Source of the DNA: an uncultured Ruminococcus sp.
Lineage (GTDB): Bacteria > Bacillota > Clostridia > Oscillospirales > Ruminococcaceae
Assembly: GCA_946544695.1 (NCBI GenBank)
Contig: CAMNMO010000018.1
Span: 1 to 16,608 of the forward strand
DNA length: 16,608 bases
Direction: 5' to 3'
In this document: piece by piece, positions 7,506-13,493 of the stretch
Layout: each line of letters starts with the position of its first letter
Numbering within the stretch: position 1 is the first letter of the stretch
The notes under the pieces: generated by a model
The model's database searches: none
What the model was told of the DNA's origin: nothing
Seen by the model: the letters and a program-made list of their open reading frames with translations, nothing else
Program-made: the position numbers and the translations under genes

Positions 7506-7709
7506 ATGAAATTGAGAACAAACAAGAACGACGCCGTAACAGCTTTGATCGCTGTGGCATCAGGGATCGTTATAGCTGTGATGATGAACGTTCCCGAAAA
7601 GCACGGAATACATACAAATGCACTGTTGCAGATGCTTTTCTGGGCGACCTTTGCGGGCAATATCATACGTTATTTCCGCAGCAGGCGGACACAGCAGAAT
7701 GAAAATTGA
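7506..7709 (+). CDS. Hypothetical 67-residue membrane protein with two predicted spans
   Basis: The ATG at 7506 is preceded by AAAGGA. The product has a basic N-terminus (MKLRTNKND), a first hydrophobic segment (about 11-27, ALIAVASGIVIAVMM), a short loop with NVPEKHGIHTN, a second segment (about 40-53, LLQMLFWATFAGNI) and a positively charged tail IRYFRSRRTQQNEN. The charge pattern suggests both ends are cytoplasmic. No family is recognised. It ends the first run of small genes; after it come 183 bases with a possible new promoter. Confidence 0.6.
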   Translation: MKLRTNKNDAVTALIAVASGIVIAVMMNVPEKHGIHTNALLQMLFWATFAGNIIRYFRSRRTQQNEN

Positions 7710-7751
7710 CCGTTCACGACAAAAAAACGACCGTTCGCCCAAAAAGACTAC

Positions 7752-7777
7752 ACTTTTTCAAAAAGTTGTATTATAAT
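7752..7777 (+). promoter_or_regulatory. Putative promoter with perfect 15-bp palindrome in the spacer
   Basis: A perfect TATAAT lies at 7772-7777. The base run ACTTTTT-C-AAAAAGT (7752-7766) is a perfect palindrome directly upstream, filling the spacer. The best -35 with 17-base spacing is TACACT, only three of six matches. A weak -35 plus a palindrome suggests a promoter controlled by a bound protein. It would drive the second run of small genes and the ABC exporter. The rest of 7710-7892 has a repeated GACCGTTC (7708 and 7729) and a small GGATA/TATCC stem near 7798. Confidence 0.5.
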
Positions 7778-7830
7778 AAGAACTGTAAGAGGGAAGGATA
7801 CTGATATCCCTGAGATAGATATACCCCTCA

Positions 7831-7849
7831 TAAAGAACAAAAGAAAGAA
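7831..7849 (+). repeat. 19-nt direct repeat, copy 1 (leader of the 7893 gene)
   Basis: TAAAGAACAAAAGAAAGAA occurs here and again, with no mismatch, at 8101-8119. Each copy lies 60-75 bases before the start codon of a small membrane-protein gene, in an unusually T-poor leader. Confidence 0.75.
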
Positions 7850-7892
7850 CGACATAAACAGACCGACAACAAGACGAAACGGAGGCATCAAC

Positions 7893-8087
7893 ATGAAAGA
7901 GAGAAATATCAATACGGTATGGTCGCTGGCAATGCTGGTCATCGGGATATGCACCATAATGCTGGGCATTACGGGAATGACTGATTCGGTATACAAAGAT
8001 GTGCTGCTGAGAGTGATAGGTGTGACCGACCTGCTGGCAGTGCCTGTGCTGACCTACGCAACTGTGCTGAAGATCAAAAACAGATAA
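7893..8087 (+). CDS. Hypothetical 64-residue membrane protein with two predicted spans
   Basis: The ATG at 7893 has GGAGG eight bases upstream. The product begins MKERNINTVWS, followed by a span at about 12-29 (LAMLVIGICTIMLGITGM), a short polar loop with DSVYKD, a second hydrophobic region at about 39-57 (LRVIGVTDLLAVPVLTYATV) and a basic end LKIKNR. No known family is recognised. Layout and tail recall the 56-residue product at 7316. The gene follows the palindrome-bearing promoter and a leader holding the first copy of the 19-nt repeat, so it is probably the first gene of the transcript that includes the exporter. Confidence 0.65.
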   Translation: MKERNINTVWSLAMLVIGICTIMLGITGMTDSVYKDVLLRVIGVTDLLAVPVLTYATVLKIKNR

Positions 8088-8100
8088 CGGCACAAAGAAG

Positions 8101-8119
8101 TAAAGAACAAAAGAAAGAA
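8101..8119 (+). repeat. 19-nt direct repeat, copy 2 (leader of the 8174 gene)
   Basis: Exact second copy of the sequence at 7831-7849, 270 bases downstream. The conservation stops at the next base (C versus G), so the match is limited to this leader element. Confidence 0.75.
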
Positions 8120-8173
8120 GCGGCGGACAGAAATAAAGAACAGTCCGTGAAACAAAACAAAAGGAGAACGATC

Positions 8174-8416
8174 ATGAAAGCAGATAACAGAGACCATTTA
8201 CGAGAGATAGTCAAAGGCGTCATTATATCGGTGCTGATAGCAGGCTGCTTTTTTGCACTGAATCAGAGACTTCCCGTGCTGAGCGACATAAAAAGCATGG
8301 TCGCACTCACGGTAGTTTGTGTGGCAGGCAGCATGGGCGGACTGATGACAGACACCATGACAGAGGAACTCCTCGATGCCGAAAATGCGGAGGACGTTCT
8401 GCAAAACGACATATAA
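8174..8416 (+). CDS. Hypothetical 80-residue membrane protein
   Basis: AAAGGAG lies seven bases before the ATG at 8174, which is preferred over an in-frame ATG at 8147 without a site. The product has a charged N-terminus (MKADNRDHLREIVKG), a span at about 15-30 (VIISVLIAGCFFALN), a short loop, a second small-residue span at about 42-58 (VALTVVCVAGSMGGLM) and an acidic C-terminal tail TEELLDAENAEDVLQNDI. The acidic tail separates it from the other small proteins here, whose tails are basic. No family is recognised. It ends 24 bases before the ABC ATPase start, so it is probably co-expressed with the transporter. Confidence 0.65.
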   Translation: MKADNRDHLREIVKGVIISVLIAGCFFALNQRLPVLSDIKSMVALTVVCVAGSMGGLMTDTMTEELLDAENAEDVLQNDI

Positions 8417-8440
8417 ATACAGATCACAAGGGTGAAACTG

Positions 8441-9193
8441 ATGAATAAAGAAAAGGTGCTGGAGGTCAAGGGGCTTTCCAAGCAGTATAAAAAGGGCGTG
8501 TACGCTTCCGAGAAGGTCACGTTCGATGTGCATAAGGGAGAGATATTCGCTCTTATCGGACCCAACGGCGCAGGCAAGACCACGACGATACGCATGATAT
8601 CGACTCTCTTGCAGGCGACTGAGGGAGATGCGGTGATAAGCGGTCACAGCATACTGACCGAACCTGAAAAGGTCAGGAAATGCATAACCTATCTGCCTGA
8701 TGAAGCGGGCGCATACAAAAACATGAAGGGCATCGACTACCTGAGATTCATGGCTGAACTTTATGCTGACAGCAAGAAGCAGGCTGAGGGATTCGTGAAA
8801 ACGGGCAGGGAGATATGCGAGCTGGGAGACAGGCTGAATGACAAGATAGCAAGCTATTCCAGAGGCATGCAGAGAAAGCTGCTGCTGGCAAGGGCGATAA
8901 TGTCAAAGCCCGACCTTGCCATACTCGATGAACCCACCAGCGGCCTTGATATAATCAATGCGCTGGAGATAAGACGAATGATAAAAAAGCTGGCAAGCGA
9001 GGGAATGAGCTTTCTGCTTTCTTCCCACAACATGCTGGAGATAGAGTATGTTTCGGACAGGGTGGGCATAATCGCAAAGGGTCACCTGCTCGAAACGGGC
9101 ACACCACAGGAGCTTATAGACAAGTACAAGGCAGATAACCTTGAAGATGTATTTGAGCTCGTCGTTATGAAGAAAGATATCACGGGGTGGTGA
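8441..9193 (+). CDS. ABC transporter ATP-binding protein (NatA-like exporter type)
   Basis: A 250-residue nucleotide-binding subunit, expected to drive an ABC-2 exporter with the permease encoded next. Visible motifs: Walker A GPNGAGKTT (40-48), a Q-loop region YLPDEAG (Gln replaced, as is common in NatA-like proteins), signature YSRGMQRK (139-146), Walker B LAILDEP with E164, D-loop SGLD, and switch histidine in SSHN (H196). AAGGGTG precedes the ATG at 8441 at about six bases; an upstream in-frame GTG at 8432 overlaps that site and is unlikely. The stop at 9193 is five bases before the permease start, so the two are probably translationally coupled. Substrate is unknown; ion, peptide or drug export are all possible. 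Confidence 0.92.
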   Translation: MNKEKVLEVKGLSKQYKKGVYASEKVTFDVHKGEIFALIGPNGAGKTTTIRMISTLLQATEGDAVISGHSILTEPEKVRKCITYLPDEAGAYKNMKGIDYLRFMAELYADSKKQAEGFVKTGREICELGDRLNDKIASYSRGMQRKLLLARAIMSKPDLAILDEPTSGLDIINALEIRRMIKKLASEGMSFLLSSHNMLEIEYVSDRVGIIAKGHLLETGTPQELIDKYKADNLEDVFELVVMKKDITGW

Positions 9194-9198
9194 GCGCT

Positions 9199-10521
9199 AT
9201 GAAATTTCGTACTCTTTTTCTGAAGGAACTGCGTGAGATGCTCAGCACACAGGCGATACTGATGATGGTGGTGTCGGTGGTGATACTGTCATTCGCAGGG
9301 CAGGCGATGAGCAAGGCTGTCGAAGAAAGTGCAGAGACCATGATGGACATAAACATCTGCGACAAGGACGACACCGAGTTCACGCACAATATGATAAAGT
9401 TCATGACAAGCAATCTGGCACAGCTGGACGGTGAGGTCAACGTGGTGGAGATAGATTCGGAGGACTACGCAGCAGAGCTTAAAAAAGCAGGCGTGAAAAA
9501 CGTGGTCATCATACCCGAAGGCTTTACCGAAAGCGTGGAGAACAGTGAACCTGCCACAGTCAAGTATGTGCAGCGGCTGAATTCACTGGCGACCTTCTCG
9601 AATATGAATGCAGGTTCGCAGGTGGCGGTCGAATACCTCTCGGCAGCGGTCAAGGACGTTGTTTACAGCGTCAAGGTCGCAGGCGGCAAGCTTACAAATA
9701 CTGAGGTCAGCTTCCTTAATGACCCCATACATCTGGAGGAATCCACGGTAGTTGCCGACAAGAGCGAGAATATATCGGCAAGCATCGTGATGTCGCTTTG
9801 CTCGGCACAGGGCATGGTAGTGCCCATAATGATGTTCGTGCTGGTCATGATGTCATCAAATATGATACTCAATGCGGTCAGCACCGAGAAGATAGACAAA
9901 ACACTGGAAACTCTGCTTTCCGCACCCATATCGAGACTGTCCGTCATAGCGGCAAAAATGCTCTCTGCGGCAGTGGTCGCAGCGATGCAGGCGGCTGTGT
10001 ATATGTTCGGGGCGAAGAACATGATGAACGGCGTACTCGATAACGTCAGCGGACAGACAGGTTACAGCGAAGCGCTGAAAAACCTGGGACTCACCATGAA
10101 TGCAGGACAGTATGTGCTGGTGGGCATACAGATGTTCCTGTCGATACTGATAGCACTTTCGGTATCACTGGTACTTGGTGTTCTCGCAAGGGATTCAAAG
10201 AGTGCGCAGACCATGACACTTCCTATCATGATGTGCACGATGATACCTTACATGCTGTCGATGTTCGTTGATATAAAGACCATGTCACCTGCCATCAGGT
10301 ATGTGGTATATGCTATACCGTTCTCACATGCGTTCATGGCATCTGAGAATGCAATGTTCGGAAATATGGACGTCTACATAGGCGGACTTATATATCAGGT
10401 CATCTTCCTGTCGGTGTGCATGTTCTTTGCACTGCGGATATTCATGAGCGACAGGATATTCACCATGACGCTGGGCGGCAGAAGACACAGAAAGTCCGCT
10501 GAAGGCGAAGCAGGCGAATAA
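9199..10521 (+). CDS. ABC-2 type transporter permease (NatB-like)
   Basis: A 440-residue membrane subunit. The N-terminus MKFRTLFLKELREMLSTQAI is the typical amphipathic start of ABC-2 permeases (ABC2_membrane_3 type). It is followed by a first membrane span (about 20-36), a large extracytoplasmic domain of about 170 residues and then five hydrophobic segments toward the C-terminus. It ends in a basic cytoplasmic tail (GGRRHRKSAEGEAGE). The TEKIDKTLETLLSAPISR stretch is the conserved coupling region that contacts the ATPase. GGTGGTGA, which includes the stop codon of the ATPase gene, sits about five bases before the ATG at 9199 and makes this start more likely than the in-frame GTG at 9187. 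With the ATPase it forms a complete exporter. Confidence 0.9.
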   Translation: MKFRTLFLKELREMLSTQAILMMVVSVVILSFAGQAMSKAVEESAETMMDINICDKDDTEFTHNMIKFMTSNLAQLDGEVNVVEIDSEDYAAELKKAGVKNVVIIPEGFTESVENSEPATVKYVQRLNSLATFSNMNAGSQVAVEYLSAAVKDVVYSVKVAGGKLTNTEVSFLNDPIHLEESTVVADKSENISASIVMSLCSAQGMVVPIMMFVLVMMSSNMILNAVSTEKIDKTLETLLSAPISRLSVIAAKMLSAAVVAAMQAAVYMFGAKNMMNGVLDNVSGQTGYSEALKNLGLTMNAGQYVLVGIQMFLSILIALSVSLVLGVLARDSKSAQTMTLPIMMCTMIPYMLSMFVDIKTMSPAIRYVVYAIPFSHAFMASENAMFGNMDVYIGGLIYQVIFLSVCMFFALRIFMSDRIFTMTLGGRRHRKSAEGEAGE

Positions 10522-10532
10522 CAGATGGCAAG

Positions 10533-10564
10533 CATCACCCGCCCTGTGACCGCAGCGGGTGATG
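10533..10564 (+). other. Perfect 10-bp stem-loop after the permease gene
   Basis: CATCACCCGC (10533-10542) pairs perfectly with GCGGGTGATG (10555-10564) around a 12-base loop, 11 bases after the permease stop. The downstream sequence is A-rich, not T-rich, so it lacks the tail of an intrinsic terminator. It could stabilise the transcript 3' end or moderate read-through to the following small gene. Confidence 0.5.
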
Positions 10565-10645
10565 ATACAGAAAAACAAAATATGCGGACACGAGAGAGAA
10601 AGGAACCGTTGACAGAGGGGTGTCGAAAAAGACGGAGGAGACGTC

Positions 10646-10801
10646 ATGAAAGAACAAGTCAAGATCATAAAGGCAGCCCGGGATAAAGGTTACAGGTCAG
10701 TTACGCAGATAATGAGAGATATGTCGGCAAGAGGCTGGGAAGCAGTCAATATCCGCCACAATGACGACAGCGTGCTGATAACCTTCAAAAGAGATAATTG
10801 A
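10646..10801 (+). CDS. Small soluble protein, DUF4177-like (51 residues)
   Basis: The ATG at 10646 has a strong GGAGG seven bases upstream, and the frame closes with TGA at 10799-10801. The protein is soluble and charged. It starts MKEQVKIIKAARDKGYRSVT, then MRDMSARGWEAVNI, and ends VLITFKRDN. The pattern of a short helix, R/K-G-W-E-x-V, a turn, then a strand ending in FKR is like the C-terminal half of DUF4177-type small proteins, whose function is unknown. Assignment to that family is tentative. It lies 124 bases after the permease and may be transcribed with it. Confidence 0.6.
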   Translation: MKEQVKIIKAARDKGYRSVTQIMRDMSARGWEAVNIRHNDDSVLITFKRDN

Positions 10802-11013
10802 TATCCCGTCCCCAAAAAACGAGCGGCAGAATGACCGTGATGATATAGAACAAAGGTTTCCGCTGATGAGAAAATATCGGACGGTCTGGGTTTGTGCGCC
10901 CTTTTGACAGATAACAAACGGATATTTCATGTACGGCGGTCACGGCGAAGATATCAAAAAGCCCGTGATGTGTGCAGGAAAGCCTGAACAGAGACATAGA
11001 AAGAGGATACAAG

Positions 11014-11193
11014 ATGAAGAACAGCAAAATGGTAAAGAGGATAACAGCTTTCGCTGCGGCAGGTGCAGCCGCATTCGCAATGATGTCATCGGTGTGCGCA
11101 CTGAGTACCGACGAAAGCAGTGATAACGATATGAGAACTGTGATATGCACCGAATGCAGAGGTCTGCTGCCCACCCACCTTATGGTAAGGTGA
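11014..11193 (+). CDS. Small exported protein with CxxC motif (59 residues), possibly truncated
   Basis: AGAGGA lies about seven bases before the ATG at 11014. Residues 1-30 form a classical signal peptide: basic MKNSKMVKRI, an alanine-rich core (AFAAAGAAAFAMMSS) and a cleavage-like VCA before LSTDES. The predicted mature part is only about 30 residues: an acidic serine-rich linker (STDESSDNDM), then VICTECRG with a CxxC pair, then LLPTHLMVR. Exported proteins of this style are usually longer, so this may be a remnant or a true small secreted peptide. The last codons form one arm of a perfect hairpin (11176-11192). The upstream 212 bases hold no convincing gene; TTGACA at 10904 has no matching -10. 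Confidence 0.55.
   Translation: MKNSKMVKRITAFAAAGAAAFAMMSSVCALSTDESSDNDMRTVICTECRGLLPTHLMVR
11176..11192 (+). other. Perfect short hairpin overlapping a stop codon
   Basis: CACCTTA-TGG-TAAGGTG is a perfect 7-bp inverted repeat with a three-base loop, ending inside the stop codon of the exported-peptide gene and 39 bases before the hydrolase start. No T-tract follows, so it is not a standard terminator. Confidence 0.5.
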
Positions 11194-11231
11194 CGATGCT
11201 GTCATGCTTTCGGATGCAGGAGAGAAAAACT

Positions 11232-11951
11232 ATGATAGAAGATAACATAAAGGTCGTAAAACACAGCTGTGTGCGTATCGACTGCGGAAAGACGATCTAT
11301 ATCGACCCTTTCATGGTCGGTGATGCACCGCATGATGCGGACCTCATACTGGTCACTCACCCGCACTTTGACCACTTTTCCGTAAAGGATATAAGGAAGG
11401 TGGCAAAGCAGGGGACTATTGTGGCAGGTCCGCCTTTGCTGCGCCGTGCGAAAAGCCTTATGACAGGCTGCACCTTTGTGCCGCTGTCACAGGGGCAGAA
11501 AACAGAACTCTGCGGTATATCCGTTGAAGCTGTCCCTGCCTACAACATAAAACCCACACGCCCCCACAAGCGTTTTCTGAACTGGTCGGGCTATCTGCTG
11601 GATATTGGCGGCGAGAGGGTCTACATAACAGGTGACACTGATGCCACCCCCGAAAGCCGTGCGGTAAAATGCGATGTGCTGATGCTGCCTGTGGGCGGCA
11701 GCAATTATACCATGAACGCTGCCGAAGCCGCAGAACTTGCCAATGCCATAAGACCACGCACCGTCATACCCATACATTACGGCGCTTTGCTGGGCGGCAG
11801 GGAAGCAGCCGAAAGGTTCAAAGCACTGGTGGATAAGGATATCAGGACTGATATCCGCAATACGGTTTACAGCAATGCAATGATCTATGCGTATACTATC
11901 GCTGCCGCTGCGATACTGCTGCTGCTGGCGATATACACGGCTTGCTTATAA
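11232..11951 (+). CDS. Metallo-beta-lactamase-fold hydrolase (UlaG/UPF0173-like) with C-terminal membrane anchor
   Basis: This 239-residue protein has the MBL-fold metal site: HPHFDH at 43-48 (HxHxDH), GDTD at 134-137 and IPIHYG with H182. The short fold without a cap domain, and DPF before the metal motif, fit the UlaG/UPF0173 group of metal-dependent hydrolases; the substrate is unknown. Residues about 217-237 (MIYAYTIAAAAILLLLAIYT) form a hydrophobic segment at the very C-terminus, which looks like a tail anchor. That is unusual for the family and would keep the catalytic domain on the inner face of the membrane. AGGAG is 8-9 bases upstream of the ATG at 11232; the longer in-frame start at 11145 overlaps the preceding gene and has no site. 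Confidence 0.85.
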   Translation: MIEDNIKVVKHSCVRIDCGKTIYIDPFMVGDAPHDADLILVTHPHFDHFSVKDIRKVAKQGTIVAGPPLLRRAKSLMTGCTFVPLSQGQKTELCGISVEAVPAYNIKPTRPHKRFLNWSGYLLDIGGERVYITGDTDATPESRAVKCDVLMLPVGGSNYTMNAAEAAELANAIRPRTVIPIHYGALLGGREAAERFKALVDKDIRTDIRNTVYSNAMIYAYTIAAAAILLLLAIYTACL

Positions 11952-11971
11952 GTGTTCACAAGCCTTATTTT

Positions 11972-12120
11972 GTGACAAATATATCACTGTGATGTATTTG
12001 TCACATATATTTTGCCACGTTTTTGTGTAAGTCTACAAAAGTGATAAAAATGTCACTTTTACTGTTGACAAAAGGCTGGTAGTGTGATATTATTGTCACA
12101 TAAGGTGATAAATACATCAC
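11972..12120. promoter_or_regulatory. Array of five 16-bp palindromic operators (GTGAYR-W4-YRTCAC)
   Basis: Five 16-bp sites share GTGA and TCAC ends: 11972-11987, 11989-12004, 12041-12056, 12084-12099 and 12105-12120. All obey GTGA-Y-R, four A/T bases, Y-R-TCAC. The fourth covers the -10 of the promoter at 12088-12093 and the fifth covers the start of the transcript. Sites one and two are one base apart. The inner spacing of eight between GTGA and TCAC differs from Rex sites (six). The small XRE-type regulator three genes downstream is the natural candidate to bind here, but that is inference. The whole gap 11952-12173 holds only these sites and the promoter. Confidence 0.8.
12065..12093 (+). 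promoter_or_regulatory. Sigma-A promoter of the membrane protein/XRE/CPBP operon
   Basis: TTGACA at 12065-12070, 17-base spacer, TATTAT at 12088-12093. The -10 is embedded in an operator palindrome, so binding there should exclude polymerase. The leader to the first start codon at 12174 would be about 70-75 bases. Confidence 0.75.
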
Positions 12121-12173
12121 ACCTCAGCGGAAATAAAGACAGAAAGCTATGTACGAAAACGGAGTGACACAAA

Positions 12174-12731
12174 ATGAAAAATGACAGCAATTCTTTAAAC
12201 GAACTGTACGCTAAGTACCGCAAGCCCAACATGACCCGTGCCGAAAGGCAGGAGATGATGGAAAAGATCTACCGTGAGAGATACAGGAACGACCCACGCA
12301 AGCCCGTATCACAAAAGGGGCAGGCGATCGCAAACCTGATCTGCGGTGTGGTGATATTTGCCATGTCGATGCTGATGATGCTGGGCATAAAGGCACCCGA
12401 TGTTCCGTCGGAAGCAGTGCTGATACTTGCGGGTGCAGCATTTGCGGTGATGGTATTCTTTGAGGTCAGGTACAAGAAGGAACCCGCTGATGAGCTTTCA
12501 AAGGAGCTTATGATGAAAGCTACATCTTATTCCGCTTATGCACAGATAATCGTGATGTGGCTGGTGGGCTTCATTACGATGATGGCGGCAAACAAAAGCG
12601 ATAAGGATTACATCATGGTCAACAGCGATAACCTGATGGGTGTCACGATGATGCTTATGGGCGTCTACCTCATGGTGAGAAACGGCGTTTATATCTGGCT
12701 GGACAGAACTCCTGCTGACGAGGAGGAATGA
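12174..12731 (+). CDS. Four-TM membrane protein, first of two paralogues
   Basis: A 185-residue membrane protein. It has a charged cytoplasmic N-terminus of about 50 residues and four predicted spans at roughly 51-71, 81-97, 121-139 and 153-176. The tail PADEEE is acidic. Between spans two and three is KEPADELSKELMMKA, matching in spacing the loop KMEPDDEMSARTRDKA of the next gene product, so the two are paralogous. Small membrane proteins of this layout next to a YozG-like HTH regulator are common in Firmicutes (DUF2178/DUF3796-like families); I cannot assign an exact family or function. GGAGTGA lies eight bases before the ATG at 12174. It is the first gene behind the five-operator promoter, and its final GAG GAG GAA codons supply the ribosome binding site of the next gene. 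Confidence 0.8.
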   Translation: MKNDSNSLNELYAKYRKPNMTRAERQEMMEKIYRERYRNDPRKPVSQKGQAIANLICGVVIFAMSMLMMLGIKAPDVPSEAVLILAGAAFAVMVFFEVRYKKEPADELSKELMMKATSYSAYAQIIVMWLVGFITMMAANKSDKDYIMVNSDNLMGVTMMLMGVYLMVRNGVYIWLDRTPADEEE

Positions 12732-12733
12732 CC

Positions 12734-13252
12734 GTGAATAGTAACTTAAAGACACCCGAGGAGGTCAGGGTAGAATATAAAAAAGACAAGCGCAAGCCCA
12801 TGAGTGTGCGGGCGCACACAAAGGTAAGAGGCATAACGGCACTTTTTGCGGGACTGTTTTTCTTCTATATGGTGTTCTCGGGAGATGTTCTGGGAATGGA
12901 TAACAAGGAAGATGACCCCGTTGATATCGCCGTAATGCTCGTGCTGATGATAGGTATGTTAGTCAGCGGATTTATCTGGCTGATGAATCTGGCTGCATAT
13001 AAAATGGAGCCTGATGACGAGATGTCCGCACGTACAAGGGACAAGGCAAACGGTGTGGCGTTCTTTGTATGGTACATGGTGGTCATACCGCTGCTGATGC
13101 TTATGGAGCTTGTGAAAAACGGCTCGGTGTCGCAGCTGCTGAGAGGGAGCTTTTATCTGATATTCATCAGCGGGCTGCTGATATACGATGCATTCAGGCA
13201 TTTCATATTCCTTATGCTTGATAAGCCCGACAGGGCAGACGAGGAGGAATGA
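12734..13252 (+). CDS. Four-TM membrane protein, second of two paralogues (GTG start)
   Basis: A 172-residue membrane protein with a charged N-terminus of about 30 residues and four predicted spans at roughly 33-50, 65-88, 108-126 and 140-162. The loop MEPDDEMSARTRDKA (about 91-105) and the tail ADEEE match its upstream neighbour. The start is decided by AGGAGG at 12721-12726: the overlapping ATG at 12728 is one base away, whereas GTG at 12734 has seven-base spacing, exactly as at the next junction. So translation probably starts at GTG, directly after the upstream stop, with coupling. Function is unknown; with its paralogue it might form a hetero-oligomeric membrane complex. Confidence 0.8.
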   Translation: MNSNLKTPEEVRVEYKKDKRKPMSVRAHTKVRGITALFAGLFFFYMVFSGDVLGMDNKEDDPVDIAVMLVLMIGMLVSGFIWLMNLAAYKMEPDDEMSARTRDKANGVAFFVWYMVVIPLLMLMELVKNGSVSQLLRGSFYLIFISGLLIYDAFRHFIFLMLDKPDRADEEE

Positions 13253-13254
13253 CC

Positions 13255-13458
13255 ATGCCTGAACTGAAAACAAGGCTCAAAGAGCTGCGTGCTTCAAAGA
13301 ACATGAAGCAGGGCGACCTTGCCGACATCGTAGGTGTAAGGCGTGAAACGATAATCAGGCTGGAGAAGGGGCAGTACAATCCGTCACTAAAGCTGGCGAT
13401 GGACATAGCAAAGGTGTTCGGGGTGACTGTCGAGGACGTATTCAGCTTTGAAGACTGA
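13255..13458 (+). CDS. Small XRE/Cro-CI-family transcriptional regulator
   Basis: A 67-residue protein that is little more than one helix-turn-helix domain: MPELKTRLKELRASKNMKQG, then DLADIVGVRRETIIRLEKG (helices 2-3, about 21-39), QYNPSLKLAMDIAKVFGVTV and a short acidic end EDVFSFED. This is the YozG/YgzD-type minimal XRE regulator, usually found with membrane-protein genes. AGGAGG seven bases before the ATG at 13255 favours it over the ATG at 13249. Its gene follows the twin membrane proteins in the operon headed by five palindromes, so autoregulation through those sites is likely but unproven. No ligand or sensor domain is present; a neighbouring membrane protein could control its activity. 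Confidence 0.9.
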   Translation: MPELKTRLKELRASKNMKQGDLADIVGVRRETIIRLEKGQYNPSLKLAMDIAKVFGVTVEDVFSFED

Positions 13459-13493
13459 TAAATTACATGGATAAGAGAAAGGACGCAAAGAAA

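Noticed and set aside
6856..7560. 234-codon minus-strand ORF across pspC and the small genes
   Set aside because: It runs antisense to several genes with good ribosome sites, and its Ser/Phe/Cys-rich product looks like non-coding translation.
10861..10890. CTGATGA followed directly by GAAA, resembling a hammerhead ribozyme core
   Set aside because: There is no stem II between the two core elements and no convincing flanking stems, so the fold cannot form.
10866..10907. 13-codon ORF (MRKYRTVWVCAPF) as a possible leader peptide
   Set aside because: Only a weak AAAGG site, no promoter and no attenuator structure following it.
10904..10932. TTGACA before the exported-peptide gene as a promoter
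   Set aside because: No acceptable -10 at 16-18 bases spacing.
10929..11123. 64-residue plus-strand ORF overlapping the exported-peptide gene in another frame
   Set aside because: Poor ribosome site and a low-complexity charged product, whereas the overlapping frame has a clear signal peptide and a better site.
11972..12120. GTGA/TCAC palindromes as Rex or CRP sites
   Set aside because: Inner spacing is eight rather than the six seen in both Rex (TTGTGA-N6-TCACAA) and CRP (TGTGA-N6-TCACA) sites.
11972..12120. Five spaced repeats as a CRISPR array
   Set aside because: Units are 16-bp palindromes with irregular gaps of 1, 36, 27 and 5 bases, and no cas genes are present.
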